Positions 1 through 13,470 of a stretch of DNA of 64,000 nt are shown piece after piece. The DNA is from Enterococcus casseliflavus NBRC 100478. GTDB lineage: Bacteria > Bacillota > Bacilli > Lactobacillales > Enterococcaceae. How positions within the stretch are numbered: the first letter of the stretch is position 1; every line of letters starts with the position of its first letter. Below the pieces are notes generated by a model. It was not told the DNA's origin. It made no database searches and saw nothing but the letters and a program-made list of their open reading frames with translations. The stretch is taken from assembly GCF_001544095.1 (NCBI RefSeq), contig NZ_BCPT01000001.1:124001-188000 (forward strand). The letters run 5' to 3'. The translations under genes were made by a program, and so were the position numbers.

Positions 1-1
1 C

Positions 2-994
2 AAAGAAGATATCATCACGATTTATAGTGCGGATACAAATGCCTATCGTAATCTACGCGCCAATCTGATCCGTTGGAGCACGATCGTTTTGGTGATTTTG
101 ATCACTACTTTCATCATCGTCTTTCTCTTTGCTCGATTCTTTACCAAACGAATTTCTCAACTGCAGCAGGCGGTCTACTTTGCCTCGATCGAGGATTATG
201 ATTTCTTTCAAAATATTAGCGGCGAAGACGAGATTTCACAGATTTCTCTTGATTTCCATAAGATCATTCAACGAATCAAGAAAAAAGAAGAAGAGATCTA
301 CCGTTCGCGTCTGGCACAGCAAGAGCTATTGACTCAGCAGCAGCAAATGGAATTTAATATCTTAGCGGGGCAGATCAATCCCCACTTTTTGTTCAATACG
401 TTAGAAACGATTCGCATGATGGCGATGACTTCTGGCAATTCTGACGTCGTTTATGCCATCAAGTTACTGGCAAAATCGATGCGCTATACGCTAGAAGCCC
501 ACGGAACCAAGCGAACGAGTTTAGAAGAGTCCTTAGACGCGGTTCACGTGTATGTCAAGATCCAGCGGATGCGCTTTGGCGATCGAGTCAACTTTTCCTA
601 TTCAGTCTCCAATGAGATCGACCAAAAAGAAGTCCAAATATTGCCCCTCCTGATTCAACCATTGGTGGAAAATGCCATCTCCCATGGCTTGGAAGGCATC
701 ACCTATCCAGGGTTTGTCCGTTTGACGATCACCAAAGACGGCCATGATCTGGTGATCGTGGTACAAGACAACGGCAGCGGGATACCGCCAGAAAAACTCG
801 AACACTTGCAGCAAAAAATCAAGACGCCCTCCACCCATGCCAAAAAGAACATTGGACTAGCCAACGTCAATCATCGGGTCAAAATGTTTTATGGACCTGA
901 ATACGGCTTGACGATCGAGAGTGTGCTGGGCAGCGGCACACAAGTCACCTTGCGGATCCACGATCTAAGCCAAGATTCATTTTCTCCTCACTAA
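2..994 (+). CDS. YesM-type sensor histidine kinase (5' truncated)
   Basis: The reading frame is open from the window edge, so the start lies upstream and the extracellular sensor part is missing. What remains is one membrane helix (about 30-50 in the visible frame), a HAMP-like linker, a His_kinase domain with the INPHFLFNTLE phospho-acceptor motif, and an HATPase domain with the N box (NAISHGLEG) and the G boxes DNGSGIP and GIGLANV. This is the LytS/YesM family, which usually pairs with an AraC-type response regulator and often senses oligosaccharides or their binding proteins. No partner follows it; a YesN-type regulator lies at 10420-11826 on the other strand, so the true partner may be outside the window. 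The gene ends at a strong hairpin shared with the opposing GH43 gene. Confidence 0.93.
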   Translation, partial: KEDIITIYSADTNAYRNLRANLIRWSTIVLVILITTFIIVFLFARFFTKRISQLQQAVYFASIEDYDFFQNISGEDEISQISLDFHKIIQRIKKKEEEIYRSRLAQQELLTQQQQMEFNILAGQINPHFLFNTLETIRMMAMTSGNSDVVYAIKLLAKSMRYTLEAHGTKRTSLEESLDAVHVYVKIQRMRFGDRVNFSYSVSNEIDQKEVQILPLLIQPLVENAISHGLEGITYPGFVRLTITKDGHDLVIVVQDNGSGIPPEKLEHLQQKIKTPSTHAKKNIGLANVNHRVKMFYGPEYGLTIESVLGSGTQVTLRIHDLSQDSFSPH

Positions 995-1000
995 AACAGT

Positions 1001-1046
1001 AAAGCCCCCCTTCGATTCCTGTTTCAGAAATCGAAGAGGGGCTTTT
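1001..1046. terminator. Bidirectional intrinsic terminator
   Basis: AAAGCCCC..TTCGATT pairs with AATCGAAGAGGGGCTTTT across a loop of about 11 bases, with an A run on one side and a T run on the other. It separates the convergent histidine kinase and GH43 genes and can serve both. Confidence 0.85.
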
Positions 1047-1052
1047 CATTGA

Positions 1053-2516
1053 TTAGAAATCCCGCACATGAACGGTTTGTTGTGGTGAAGAGGCGCTGGC
1101 ATAGCAGCCTACCATGATCCCAGTAAAGACACCGCCAACTTCAGTAGTCAGATATTTTGTTTCTCCCCTACCTAAAGGCTGTGCTTGTCCTTGCTCATCA
1201 ACAACAGAAAAACGATAAGTTTCTTTATCGGCGCTCAGCTGCAAGGTGACTGTATCTGCTGCATAAGGCAGTTTCTTTTCCACTTTCCATAGGGAACCGA
1301 TTTGTCGACGGAAAACTAGCTGCTGACTGGACGCCGTTTTTTCCAAGTAGCCCTCATAGTGATGGGTGGCATTTAAGAAAACCGTCAATCCCGCTTGTCC
1401 ATCCGTTAGTTGCCGACAATCAAAGGTTGCCTGAAATTGTTGCTCAAAGGCGGTTTGCCGTTGGAACACTGCGGCGAGTTTGCCTTGATCAGACAGACCC
1501 GTCTGATTAGGATGCAGCAAGAAGCCATGTGGCTCTTCTTCAATCAACGCAGAGTCCCATTCGAATAAAGTCACGTAATCAGGCTTGCTGCTCTTCTTTT
1601 GTGTTTCCTTTGGTGTCGCCGCTGTGTCTACCTGAATGGTTTCTGGCAAGTGACCTTCCTCGCCAAACACCGGCCATTGGTTTGACCAGTCCACCGGTAG
1701 CAGGCATGTTTCCCGCCCTAACAAATGCCTCAAAGGATAGCTGATGGGGCGTACTGCTAGACAAACTGCCCACCAGTTGCCTTTAGTATCTTGCACGAGA
1801 TCCGCATGCCCTGCGGCTTGCAGTGGCAGATTCGTACTGCGATTGGTCATCACTGGATTGTGGGGATATGCTTCATAGGGTCCCGTCAAGGAACGGCTGC
1901 GGGCCATGGTCAGCATATGCCCATAGGACGTTCCGCCTTCGGAAATCAACAGGTAGTAATAACCGTCTTTTTTATACAAGTGGGGGCCTTCTGGATCAGC
2001 CGCTCCGCTGCCCGTCCAAATGTTTTGGCGCGGGCCTAGTTCTCCAGAAGCCAAATCGATCGTCCGCAGATAGATCTCCTTATGGGTGCCTAAGTAATAG
2101 GTCTGTCCATCGTCATCTGCGAAAATCGTCGGGTCGATCCCAGGGGTGTCCAGCCAAATCGGGTCAGACCATTCACCAGTGATGTCATCCGTCCAGATCA
2201 GAAAGTTGCCTTCTACTCCTTCGCTTGCGCCAACGTTGGTACAAACGAGGTAAAAGCGGCCCTTGATAAAACGCAAGGTTGGGGCATATAGACCAAAAGC
2301 ATTGGGGTTTTTCGTCGATAGCTGCAGCTGCTCAGGTCGCGAAAGTCCATGACCAATCAGCTGCCAGTCTGCCAAGTTTTTACTGTGATAGATTGGTAAT
2401 CCAGGAAAATATTCAAAGGTACTCGTCACCAGATAAAAGTCTTCACCGACACGGCAAATACTGGGATCGGGATGAAATCCAGGCAAAATTGGATTCGTAA
2501 TGGTTCGCATGGGCAT
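1053..2516 (-). CDS. GH43 beta-xylosidase / alpha-L-arabinofuranosidase
   Basis: 487 residues with the GH43 five-blade propeller signature. The N-terminal FHPDPSI motif gives the catalytic base Asp17, DPTIFADDDG carries the second conserved Asp, and ADPEGPHLY supplies the general-acid Glu. A C-terminal beta-sandwich extends to the end, as in GH43 xylosidases of 480-550 residues. There is no signal peptide, so it acts in the cytoplasm on short imported xylo- or arabino-oligosaccharides. The start ATG abuts the stop codon of the upstream GH31 gene, and AAAGGAG inside the end of that gene is its ribosome site; the two are translationally coupled. It is a paralogue of the GH43 at 21073-22689, sharing the same N-terminal motif. 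Xylosidase versus arabinosidase specificity cannot be told from sequence. Confidence 0.9.
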   Translation of the reverse strand: MPMRTITNPILPGFHPDPSICRVGEDFYLVTSTFEYFPGLPIYHSKNLADWQLIGHGLSRPEQLQLSTKNPNAFGLYAPTLRFIKGRFYLVCTNVGASEGVEGNFLIWTDDITGEWSDPIWLDTPGIDPTIFADDDGQTYYLGTHKEIYLRTIDLASGELGPRQNIWTGSGAADPEGPHLYKKDGYYYLLISEGGTSYGHMLTMARSRSLTGPYEAYPHNPVMTNRSTNLPLQAAGHADLVQDTKGNWWAVCLAVRPISYPLRHLLGRETCLLPVDWSNQWPVFGEEGHLPETIQVDTAATPKETQKKSSKPDYVTLFEWDSALIEEEPHGFLLHPNQTGLSDQGKLAAVFQRQTAFEQQFQATFDCRQLTDGQAGLTVFLNATHHYEGYLEKTASSQQLVFRRQIGSLWKVEKKLPYAADTVTLQLSADKETYRFSVVDEQGQAQPLGRGETKYLTTEVGGVFTGIMVGCYASASSPQQTVHVRDF

Positions 2517-4787
2517 CTAGAACTCCTTTATCGTGGTTTGGTCAGCCGTTAGCTCATGGCTCGTTTTTCCAGAAGTCGTGTGTATCTGCAAGGATGCTTG
2601 CTGGATGCCAGTCAGCTTGACGATCAGTTCTTGATCGACTCTTTCGACAGCCACCTCGCCAAGCCACTCACCGTGGTGATCATAGATAGCGGCAGCGGTC
2701 TTGTCTTGCGGATCAAAGAGATGGATCGTTGGATGTTGGGCATAGTCATAGACTGCTTTGGTTTGTTCATGGCCTTCGATAATGACTTGATTTGGTCGGA
2801 CTAACAGTGGCAAGTGGAAATAGTCATAGGTTTCTTGGTACCAGCGTCCGCCCTCGTAGGCTTTGCCAGATAAATAGTCGATCCAATGCCCCTTCGTTTT
2901 CGGTACGTAAAAGGAGACTGTTCCTTGATCATTAAAAATGGGCGCCACTAAAAGGTGTTCCCCCAGCATGTATTGGCGATCCAAATGATGGGTCATCTCG
3001 TCTTCAGGAAACTCTAAGACCATTGCCCGCATCATCGGAATCCCCGTTTGAGCGGTTAGCACCGATTGGGCTTGCAAGTAAGGCATCAAGGACAGTTTTA
3101 ACTTGGTAAAGGCTTTAGCTACCGCCACGGCTTCGTCGTCATAGACCCATGGCACTTTGTATTCCCAGCTGCCATGGTAACGGCTATGGGAAGACAGCAG
3201 ACCAAATTGTGTCCAGCGCTTGTAGAGGTCTGGAGTTGAGCCAGCTTCAAACCCTGAGATATCGTGGCTCCAATACCCAAAGCCGCCTAACCCAAAGGAC
3301 AGACCTGCCCGCAGCGACTCTGCCATCGATGGATAATCTGAGGTGCTGTCGCCGCCCCAGTGTACAGGCAAGCGTTGTGAACCAACCGAAGCTGCCCGCG
3401 CAAAAACGATGGCTTCTTCTGCTCCCTTGACTTCTTTCAGCAAGTCAAAGACGACCTTATTGTATAGATAGGCGTAATAATTGTGCATTTTTTCTGGATC
3501 AGAGCCATCATAGTACACCGCATCGGTGGGAATCCGTTCACCAAAATCCGTTTTGAAGCAATCCACACCCATGTCTAATAAGGCACGCAGCTTGCTGTTG
3601 TACCAAGCGATCGCTTCAGGGTTGGTGAAGTCGACGACCGCCAAACCAGCTTGCCATTTGTCCCATTGCCAGACATCTCCATTGGCGCGTTTCAAAAAGT
3701 AGCCATTCGCCATCCCTTCATCAAACAAGGGTGATTTTTGCCCAATGTAAGGATTGATCCATACACAGATTTTCAATCCTTTGGCTTTCAAGCGCTGCAG
3801 CATTTTTTCAGGTTCTGGGAAAGTTCGTTCGTCCCATGTGAAGTTGCACCACTCGTATTCTTTCATCCATAAGCAGTCAAAATGAAAGACCTCAAGAGGG
3901 ATATCACGTTCTGCCATACCGCCTACAAAAGACGTCACGGTTTGTTCATCATAATCCGTCAAGAACGAGGTACTTAGCCATAACCCAAAGGACCATGCAG
4001 GCGGCAGCGACGGTTTTCCCGTCAAATCAGTGTAGCGCTGGATCACTTGTTTCAGCTCATCACCAGCAATCACAAAGTATTGTAGCGATTGTCCTGGATT
4101 GCTGAATTGAACACGCGAAACTTTTTCACTCCCCACTTCGAATTGCACCCGATCTGGTGAATTGACAAAGACGCCATACCCTTTATTACTTACATAAAAA
4201 GGAATATTTTTATAAGCTTGCTCTGTACCAGTGCCCCCGTCGGCATTCCAAATATCAACACTTTGACCATTCTTCACGAAACTAGTAAAGCGTTCCCCTA
4301 AACCATAGATCGTTTCTCCCACATCCAGAGTCAACTGTTCGCTAATATGGGTATTTGCTTGCGGATCGATCACTAGGGCTTTGCTGCGAGGCTTGCTTTG
4401 GGTAATCAGCTGTTCTTTGTAATAAAACGAAGCTGTCACATTTTCCTCTTTGCTGATCACGACTTGCAAGTCTCCGGAGCGAAAAACATAGGATTGCTCG
4501 TCTTCTGAAATATCAGGAGTGATCTCTTCTGTCATCAATTCAAAATCGGGGGCTTTGGCTTGGACCCCTTTATAGTTATAGAGGGTGATCCCAATGATAT
4601 TGCTTCTAGGGGTAGTGACTTCCATCGTTAACAATCCGCCATCCAGCGTTGCCCCTTTATGTCCGACATAGCTATAAGGCAGATATAAAACCAATTTGTT
4701 TTCTTCTTTACGGGCATCGTAGACATGCACCGCAAATTTCACATCAAATCCTTCACGAAATAACCAACCGCCATCTGAAAATTTCAT
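2517..4787 (-). CDS. yicI: GH31 alpha-xylosidase (YicI type)
   Basis: 756 residues, close to the 772 of E. coli YicI. KTDFGERIP contains the nucleophile Asp414 and HWGGDSTSDY the acid/base Asp480, matching Asp416 and Asp482 of YicI. The FHFDCLWM segment is typical of alpha-xylosidases rather than alpha-glucosidases. It has no signal peptide, so it is cytoplasmic. The expected reaction is release of xylose from alpha-1,6-xylosyl-glucose units (isoprimeverose and xyloglucan fragments). It overlaps the ROK kinase stop by four bases and is followed immediately by a GH43 gene, so the three form one coupled unit: xylose released here can enter XylA/XylB and glucose can be phosphorylated by the ROK kinase. 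Confidence 0.92.
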   Translation of the reverse strand: MKFSDGGWLFREGFDVKFAVHVYDARKEENKLVLYLPYSYVGHKGATLDGGLLTMEVTTPRSNIIGITLYNYKGVQAKAPDFELMTEEITPDISEDEQSYVFRSGDLQVVISKEENVTASFYYKEQLITQSKPRSKALVIDPQANTHISEQLTLDVGETIYGLGERFTSFVKNGQSVDIWNADGGTGTEQAYKNIPFYVSNKGYGVFVNSPDRVQFEVGSEKVSRVQFSNPGQSLQYFVIAGDELKQVIQRYTDLTGKPSLPPAWSFGLWLSTSFLTDYDEQTVTSFVGGMAERDIPLEVFHFDCLWMKEYEWCNFTWDERTFPEPEKMLQRLKAKGLKICVWINPYIGQKSPLFDEGMANGYFLKRANGDVWQWDKWQAGLAVVDFTNPEAIAWYNSKLRALLDMGVDCFKTDFGERIPTDAVYYDGSDPEKMHNYYAYLYNKVVFDLLKEVKGAEEAIVFARAASVGSQRLPVHWGGDSTSDYPSMAESLRAGLSFGLGGFGYWSHDISGFEAGSTPDLYKRWTQFGLLSSHSRYHGSWEYKVPWVYDDEAVAVAKAFTKLKLSLMPYLQAQSVLTAQTGIPMMRAMVLEFPEDEMTHHLDRQYMLGEHLLVAPIFNDQGTVSFYVPKTKGHWIDYLSGKAYEGGRWYQETYDYFHLPLLVRPNQVIIEGHEQTKAVYDYAQHPTIHLFDPQDKTAAAIYDHHGEWLGEVAVERVDQELIVKLTGIQQASLQIHTTSGKTSHELTADQTTIKEF

Positions 4788-5683
4788 TTTTTTCCTCCTT
4801 GTTGGATCAATGTCAACGCCCCTAACAGACCAGAATCATTATAGTAACGACAAGTCTCGATCGGCACTTGGAAATCTGGCCAATGGGGGTTCTCATTGAT
4901 TGCTTGTTTGATTATAGCTAATAGATCAGGGTGTTGGCTGATGCCGCCGCCGATCAGTATTTTTTCGGGATTCATCGTGACAGCTAGGTTGTAAATCGCA
5001 AGTGCGACATAACGTGCCCACTGTTTCAGGATCTCCTGCGTTTCAGGATCACTCGACCACTGCTGCATGATGGTTTCACCTAAAATCTCCTCTGATTCAG
5101 GAATCGCTTTTGCCCGCCGATAGGCAGCAATCAGTCCTCTCGTTGAAGCTAGATCATGGAGGGTCGCAAAAGAAGATGCTTGAAAATCAGTGATCATCAT
5201 TCCGAATTCTCCTGCCCGAAACCCATTGCCGTGAATCAACTGGCGCTGATGAACGAGCGCGCCACCAATACCGGTGCCTAATGTGATCATGACAAAATCT
5301 TGTACGTCAGCAGCATTGCCGGTAGAAAGTTCTGCTAAAGCAGCACATTTCGCATCATTTTCGATCCAGATCGGATAAGACTTGGTTAAACGCTGCTGCA
5401 GCTCTTGTACGACAGCACAGCCGTGTAAAGGAGCCAACGCCCCCGCCATGATCGCTCGGCCATTGACTGAATCAATGAAACCAGGAAAACTCAGCCCGAT
5501 CCCTTCGATGATATGCACTTGCTCGACTTCTTTTATTTTGGCAGCTAAGGCAGCAAAAAATTCATCCCGCGTATTACTCGGGGTTTTGATTTTGCCTCGG
5601 TCCAGCCATTGATTCTTCTCGGTAAAAACCCCGAATTTGATATAGGTCCCCCCTACATCAAAGCACAGGCGTACATCTGTCAT
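4784..5683 (-). CDS. ROK-family sugar kinase (glucokinase or beta-glucoside kinase)
   Basis: 299 residues with the ROK ATP-binding start (CFDVGGTYIKFG) and the LGTGIGGALV phosphate-binding loop. The usual ROK zinc motif (CxCGxxGCxE) is absent; that stretch is replaced by a short Cys-free loop after RAGEFG. This zinc-less form is seen in beta-glucoside kinases and some glucokinases of Firmicutes. It is the first gene of a coupled unit with GH31 and GH43, so glucose or a disaccharide from xyloglucan is the likely substrate. The start is supported by AGGAG five bases upstream of the ATG. A helix-turn-helix is missing, so it is an enzyme and not a ROK repressor. Confidence 0.85.
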   Translation of the reverse strand: MTDVRLCFDVGGTYIKFGVFTEKNQWLDRGKIKTPSNTRDEFFAALAAKIKEVEQVHIIEGIGLSFPGFIDSVNGRAIMAGALAPLHGCAVVQELQQRLTKSYPIWIENDAKCAALAELSTGNAADVQDFVMITLGTGIGGALVHQRQLIHGNGFRAGEFGMMITDFQASSFATLHDLASTRGLIAAYRRAKAIPESEEILGETIMQQWSSDPETQEILKQWARYVALAIYNLAVTMNPEKILIGGGISQHPDLLAIIKQAINENPHWPDFQVPIETCRYYNDSGLLGALTLIQQGGKK

Positions 5684-5699
5684 TTCTCCTCCTCCGTTC

Positions 5700-5713
5700 G
5701 AAAAGCGCTTACA
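5700..5713 (-). promoter_or_regulatory. Candidate CcpA cre site for the ROK-GH31-GH43 unit
   Basis: On the minus strand TGTAAGCGCTTTTC matches the cre consensus TGWAANCGNTNWCA at 12 of 14 positions. It lies between a possible -10 (TATAAT at 5725-5730, no clear -35) and the ROK start codon, where CcpA binding would block transcription. Confidence 0.5.
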
Positions 5714-5732
5714 GTTTCATTTAAATTATATA

Positions 5733-5774
5733 AAAGAAAAAAAAGAAAGCCTACTTCTTAGAATAGACTTTCTT
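5733..5774 (-). terminator. Intrinsic terminator of the beta-glucoside operon
   Basis: On the minus strand AGAAAGTCTA pairs fully with TAGGCTTTCT (one G-U) around a short loop and is followed by a long T run. It closes the licT-bglP-bglA operon and isolates it from the ROK-GH31-GH43 unit. Confidence 0.8.
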
Positions 5775-5827
5775 ACTATAAAAATTAGCTTTTTTCTGTC
5801 TCCGATAGGCAATAGGATACTTCTTTT

Positions 5828-9116
<3,289 letters not shown>

Positions 9117-9140
9117 AGTTATTCTCCTTTTGCGTATAAT

Positions 9141-9206
9141 AAAAAGCGTGATCTAGAAGACACCTCAAACAAAAGACTCGTTTGAGTGCTCACTCTAGGT
9201 CACGCC
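9141..9206 (-). terminator. LicT-controlled terminator between licT and bglP
   Basis: On the minus strand GCGTGACCTAGA pairs with TCTAGATCACGC (one bulge) and is followed by five T. Its 5' arm overlaps the 3' arm of the RAT element at 9198-9226, so the two folds exclude each other. This is the textbook layout of a BglG/LicT antitermination switch. Confidence 0.88.
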
Positions 9207-9226
9207 TGCTTTATCAGTAACGATCC
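9198..9226 (-). promoter_or_regulatory. RAT antiterminator site 2 (upstream of bglP)
   Basis: On the minus strand GGATCGTTACTG, a five-base loop, then GCAGGCGTGACC. This fits the ribonucleic antiterminator bound by the LicT/BglG CAT domain (GGATTGTTACTG-N5-GCAGGCAAAACC). Bound LicT holds this hairpin and blocks the overlapping terminator. Confidence 0.93.
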
Positions 9227-9227
9227 G

Positions 9228-10058
9228 TTAAGATGCCAATCGATTTAAATGTAAGGTTAAATACAACACTTCATCTTCAGTGATTTCCCACTGATACCTA
9301 TTTTCCAGAAATTGCTTGATTTTCATAGCACACTCATAATCCAACGGATATTTCAGTTGAATCACATCTAATAAACTAGACGCTGGTTGAGCTGGTAGCT
9401 CATTGCTCATCTGTCGTTTAACAAAGTAGCGAATGTGAGTGATGAATCGGGAAAAATAAATAGAGTCTTGTCTGAATTCTTTGCCATAATGATAATTGAT
9501 GATCGTCAAAATATCTTTCATGACTTTGGAAATCAGCATTGTTTCTTCCATTCCGTTGTTATCGCCTAAAAAATTCACGAAATGCTGCGTAATAAAAGCA
9601 GCCTCATCTTGCGGAATATTCAGATGTGTTCGCTTTTGCATCAGCTCAACCGCTTGAAGACCAATTTCATATTCTTTCGGGTACACCTGCTTTAATTCCC
9701 ATTCTAGGGGTGTTTGAATTTTCATCCCTTCTCTTGCTCTCGTCAGAGCAAAACCGATATGGTCTGCAAGTGCCACTAGCAGTGCAGGATTGCTTTCGCA
9801 TTGAAACGCTTCCTCAAACAATTTTAAAATATCGCTGGCCAGTTGCAGATCACGATATTCAATCCGTTTAAGCAGCTGTTCCAAATCTGCAATGCTTTTT
9901 TGGTCGTTAATGATGAATCGCTTTTCTATTTTCTTTTGATCGACAGTGTCGCCTGGCTTCAAACCAAAGCCGATGCCACTCCCCATCACAACTTCTTCTT
10001 GGTGATTGTCGTTCAGGACTAATGAAGCATTATTATTAAATACTTTGACGATTTCCAT
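9228..10058 (-). CDS. licT: BglG/LicT-family transcription antiterminator
   Basis: 276 residues from ATG 10058, chosen because AGGAGG lies eight bases upstream; the GTG at 10067 overlaps that ribosome site. The N-terminal 55 residues are the CAT RNA-binding domain (MEIVKVFNNNASLVLND). Two PRD domains follow (about 65-165 and 170-276) with the His residues that receive phosphate from HPr and the permease. When substrate is present the PRDs are dephosphorylated at the EII-specific site and the CAT dimer binds RAT RNA. One RAT/terminator pair lies upstream of its own gene and another between it and bglP, so it regulates itself and the permease. Confidence 0.95.
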   Translation of the reverse strand: MEIVKVFNNNASLVLNDNHQEEVVMGSGIGFGLKPGDTVDQKKIEKRFIINDQKSIADLEQLLKRIEYRDLQLASDILKLFEEAFQCESNPALLVALADHIGFALTRAREGMKIQTPLEWELKQVYPKEYEIGLQAVELMQKRTHLNIPQDEAAFITQHFVNFLGDNNGMEETMLISKVMKDILTIINYHYGKEFRQDSIYFSRFITHIRYFVKRQMSNELPAQPASSLLDVIQLKYPLDYECAMKIKQFLENRYQWEITEDEVLYLTLHLNRLAS

Positions 10059-10082
10059 GGTCAACACCTCCTAAAATAAAAC

Positions 10083-10160
10083 AAAAAAATAACGTCACCA
10101 ACTAGCTATGATCTTTTTCCAAAATAAACGAATGGAGAAAATCTCATACCTGTGGTCACG
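10083..10160 (-). terminator. LicT-controlled leader terminator upstream of licT
   Basis: On the minus strand GCGTGACCA pairs with TGGTGACGT (one mismatch, one G-U) across about 50 bases and is followed by ATTTTTTTG. Its 5' arm overlaps the end of RAT site 1. The fold is weaker than the second terminator, so some read-through is expected. Confidence 0.65.
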
Positions 10161-10182
10161 CCTGCATTATCAGTAACGATCC
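10154..10182 (-). promoter_or_regulatory. RAT antiterminator site 1 (licT leader)
   Basis: GGATCGTTACTG, loop ATAAT, GCAGGCGTGACC on the minus strand. It is identical to RAT site 2 except in the loop. It starts about ten bases downstream of the -10 box, at the very 5' end of the operon transcript. Confidence 0.93.
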
Positions 10183-10191
10183 GATGCACTT

Positions 10192-10220
10192 ACTATACTT
10201 CAAAATGAAAACGACGTCAA
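10192..10220 (-). promoter_or_regulatory. Promoter of the licT-bglP-bglA operon
   Basis: On the minus strand a -35 TTGACG (10215-10220), an exact 17-base spacer and a -10 TATAGT (10192-10197). The RAT element begins directly after the predicted start site. Confidence 0.85.
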
Positions 10221-10268
10221 TAGCTTTTTTAAAGCATTTTCTTGTATGAGCTTCTGACGAGATTATTC

Positions 10269-10314
10269 AAAAAAATGGCGACAAAAAAGACGTGTTGTCT
10301 CTTGCTGCCGCCAT
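10269..10314 (-). terminator. Terminator downstream of the response regulator gene
   Basis: On the minus strand ATGGCG pairs with CGCCAT followed by seven T, and an inner stem AAGAGAC/GTCTTTT extends it. It lies about 100 bases after the stop at 10420. Together with the licT promoter, RAT and terminator it accounts for the 10059-10419 intergenic region. Confidence 0.7.
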
Positions 10315-10419
10315 GCGAACCTGTAATGCCGCTTTTTCTTTTCACAAATTTCTCTTTTCATTGCCTATGCGATGGACTGTTTTCCTGAAAAATAGCTGCT
10401 CATGTATCAGCGAATTTTC

Positions 10420-11826
10420 TTATGTTTTCCGAAACTCATTCGGTGAAACCTGATGGTATTGTTTGAACTTTTTGTAGAAATAATCAACATTGCTGTAGCC
10501 CACCAATTCAGCAACTTCGTAGACCATTAGATTGGAATGACGCAAGATTTCCACCGCTTTTTCCATTCGTACTTCATCCAAGAACGCCAAATAATTTTTC
10601 CCAGTTTCTTTGCGAAACTTCTTGCCTAGATAGGCACTATTGTAATTGAAACGTTCCCCGATTTTTTTCAAGGTCAAATCTTCTTGATAATGCTTTTTCG
10701 TGTATTGGATCAATTCTGCAATGATATCGATTTGGTTCAAACTGCTGGCGACGGTTGCTTGCAAGTCTGTTAGTTTTGCGGTGATCACCTCTTGCAGCAT
10801 TGGAAACGTCTGGGCGAGAAAAATCTGCTGATGCACTTCGTCTGTCGACCATTCGATTGCTAAGGCTACTTTTTCACTGATTTGATGCTGCAGCCATTCG
10901 ATGTCACCATTGATTTGCCATTTGATCTCTTCTTCCAATGCCAATGAATGATAAAAGGTTTGATAATAGCGGGATAACGGCTGTTCTAACGGATCGTTTG
11001 CCAAAATCGCCTTAACTAATTCTTCACGCAAATCACTTCGTTCTTCTGCTTCTTGCGTCGTATCCAAAACATGGTGAGAAATGACTTGATTGGGAAATAA
11101 GAAAATCAATTTACTTAATGTCTGGATATCGATCATCAATGGCTTCAAGTTATCTTGCGCCGCAAACCAGCGGGAGATCAAGATTTCTTGGTGAGCCATT
11201 TTTTTACGGCACCACGCATCGATCGCCTCGTCGGGAAAGCGCTCCTCGTTTAACAGAACCAAATACCGATGATGTCGATGGATCAAGGTGACGACTTGCG
11301 CCACTTGCTCCTGCAATTTCTCAACCAGCTTTTGGGCATCTGCCTCCTCGGAAAGACGCAATAGCTTGATGGCTTGTGCGTCTTTGATTCCCGTTTGATC
11401 CCCGCCAAACAATTTCTCCATCAACTGACTCTTCTGATTTTTCTGCTGATCGGTCTTGGCTTTTTGATCGATTTTCGTCAAAATACCGATCAGCTCTTCT
11501 TCGTCAACTGGTTTCAGCAAATAGGTCACAGCGCCCAGTTGCAACGCTTGTTTGGCATAATCAAAATCTGAGTAGCCGGATAAAATAATGGCAAAAAACA
11601 AAAGCCCTTCCTCCGATGCTGCTTGCACCATCTCAAGACCATTTTTTCCCGGCATACGGATATCAGCGATCACAACGTCTGGCTTCAATTCGTGGATCAT
11701 TGCCAAGCCAGCTTCGCCGTTTTCCGCCGACCCGACGATTTGATACCCCAGACGTTCCCAATCGATGATCAGAGGCAGTCCATTTCGGATCGATGCTTCA
11801 TCGTCAACGATCAACACTTTACGCAT
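10420..11826 (-). CDS. AraC-type response regulator (YesN family)
   Basis: 468 residues. An N-terminal receiver (MRKVLIVDDE; phospho-acceptor Asp55 in VVIADIRMPG; Lys in YLLKPVDEEEL) is followed by a long linker of about 230 residues and a C-terminal double HTH of AraC type (about 365-468; LKKIGERFNYNSAYLGKKF and VAELVGYSNVDYFYKKF). Such regulators pair with YesM-type kinases and switch on carbohydrate loci. No kinase gene adjoins it. It follows a GH1 gene by 36 bases on the same strand, so the two are probably one operon. GGAGG precedes the ATG. The YesM-type kinase at the left window edge is the only visible candidate partner. Confidence 0.93.
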   Translation of the reverse strand: MRKVLIVDDEASIRNGLPLIIDWERLGYQIVGSAENGEAGLAMIHELKPDVVIADIRMPGKNGLEMVQAASEEGLLFFAIILSGYSDFDYAKQALQLGAVTYLLKPVDEEELIGILTKIDQKAKTDQQKNQKSQLMEKLFGGDQTGIKDAQAIKLLRLSEEADAQKLVEKLQEQVAQVVTLIHRHHRYLVLLNEERFPDEAIDAWCRKKMAHQEILISRWFAAQDNLKPLMIDIQTLSKLIFLFPNQVISHHVLDTTQEAEERSDLREELVKAILANDPLEQPLSRYYQTFYHSLALEEEIKWQINGDIEWLQHQISEKVALAIEWSTDEVHQQIFLAQTFPMLQEVITAKLTDLQATVASSLNQIDIIAELIQYTKKHYQEDLTLKKIGERFNYNSAYLGKKFRKETGKNYLAFLDEVRMEKAVEILRHSNLMVYEVAELVGYSNVDYFYKKFKQYHQVSPNEFRKT

Positions 11827-11862
11827 TTTCCAACCTCCATTTTCAGCTACTCCTTCGTTACA

Positions 11863-13370
<1,508 letters not shown>

Positions 13371-13432
13371 ACATTTTATCGTATCATAATTTGGTTGATT
13401 CGTAACAATTGCCAAAAGATATTTTTTAGGTG

Positions 13433-13462
13433 AAAAAACTGCCGCTCCTCAGAACGACAGTC
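13433..13462 (-). terminator. Terminator of the xylBA transcript
   Basis: On the minus strand ACTGTCGTTC pairs throughout with GAGCGGCAGT (G-U pairs included) and is followed by six T. It lies just past the xylA stop codon. Confidence 0.8.
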
Positions 13463-13470
13463 GTTTCTTA

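Noticed and set aside
1823-2182. 119-codon open frame on the plus strand
   Set aside because: Antisense to the GH43 gene, no start signal and no family.
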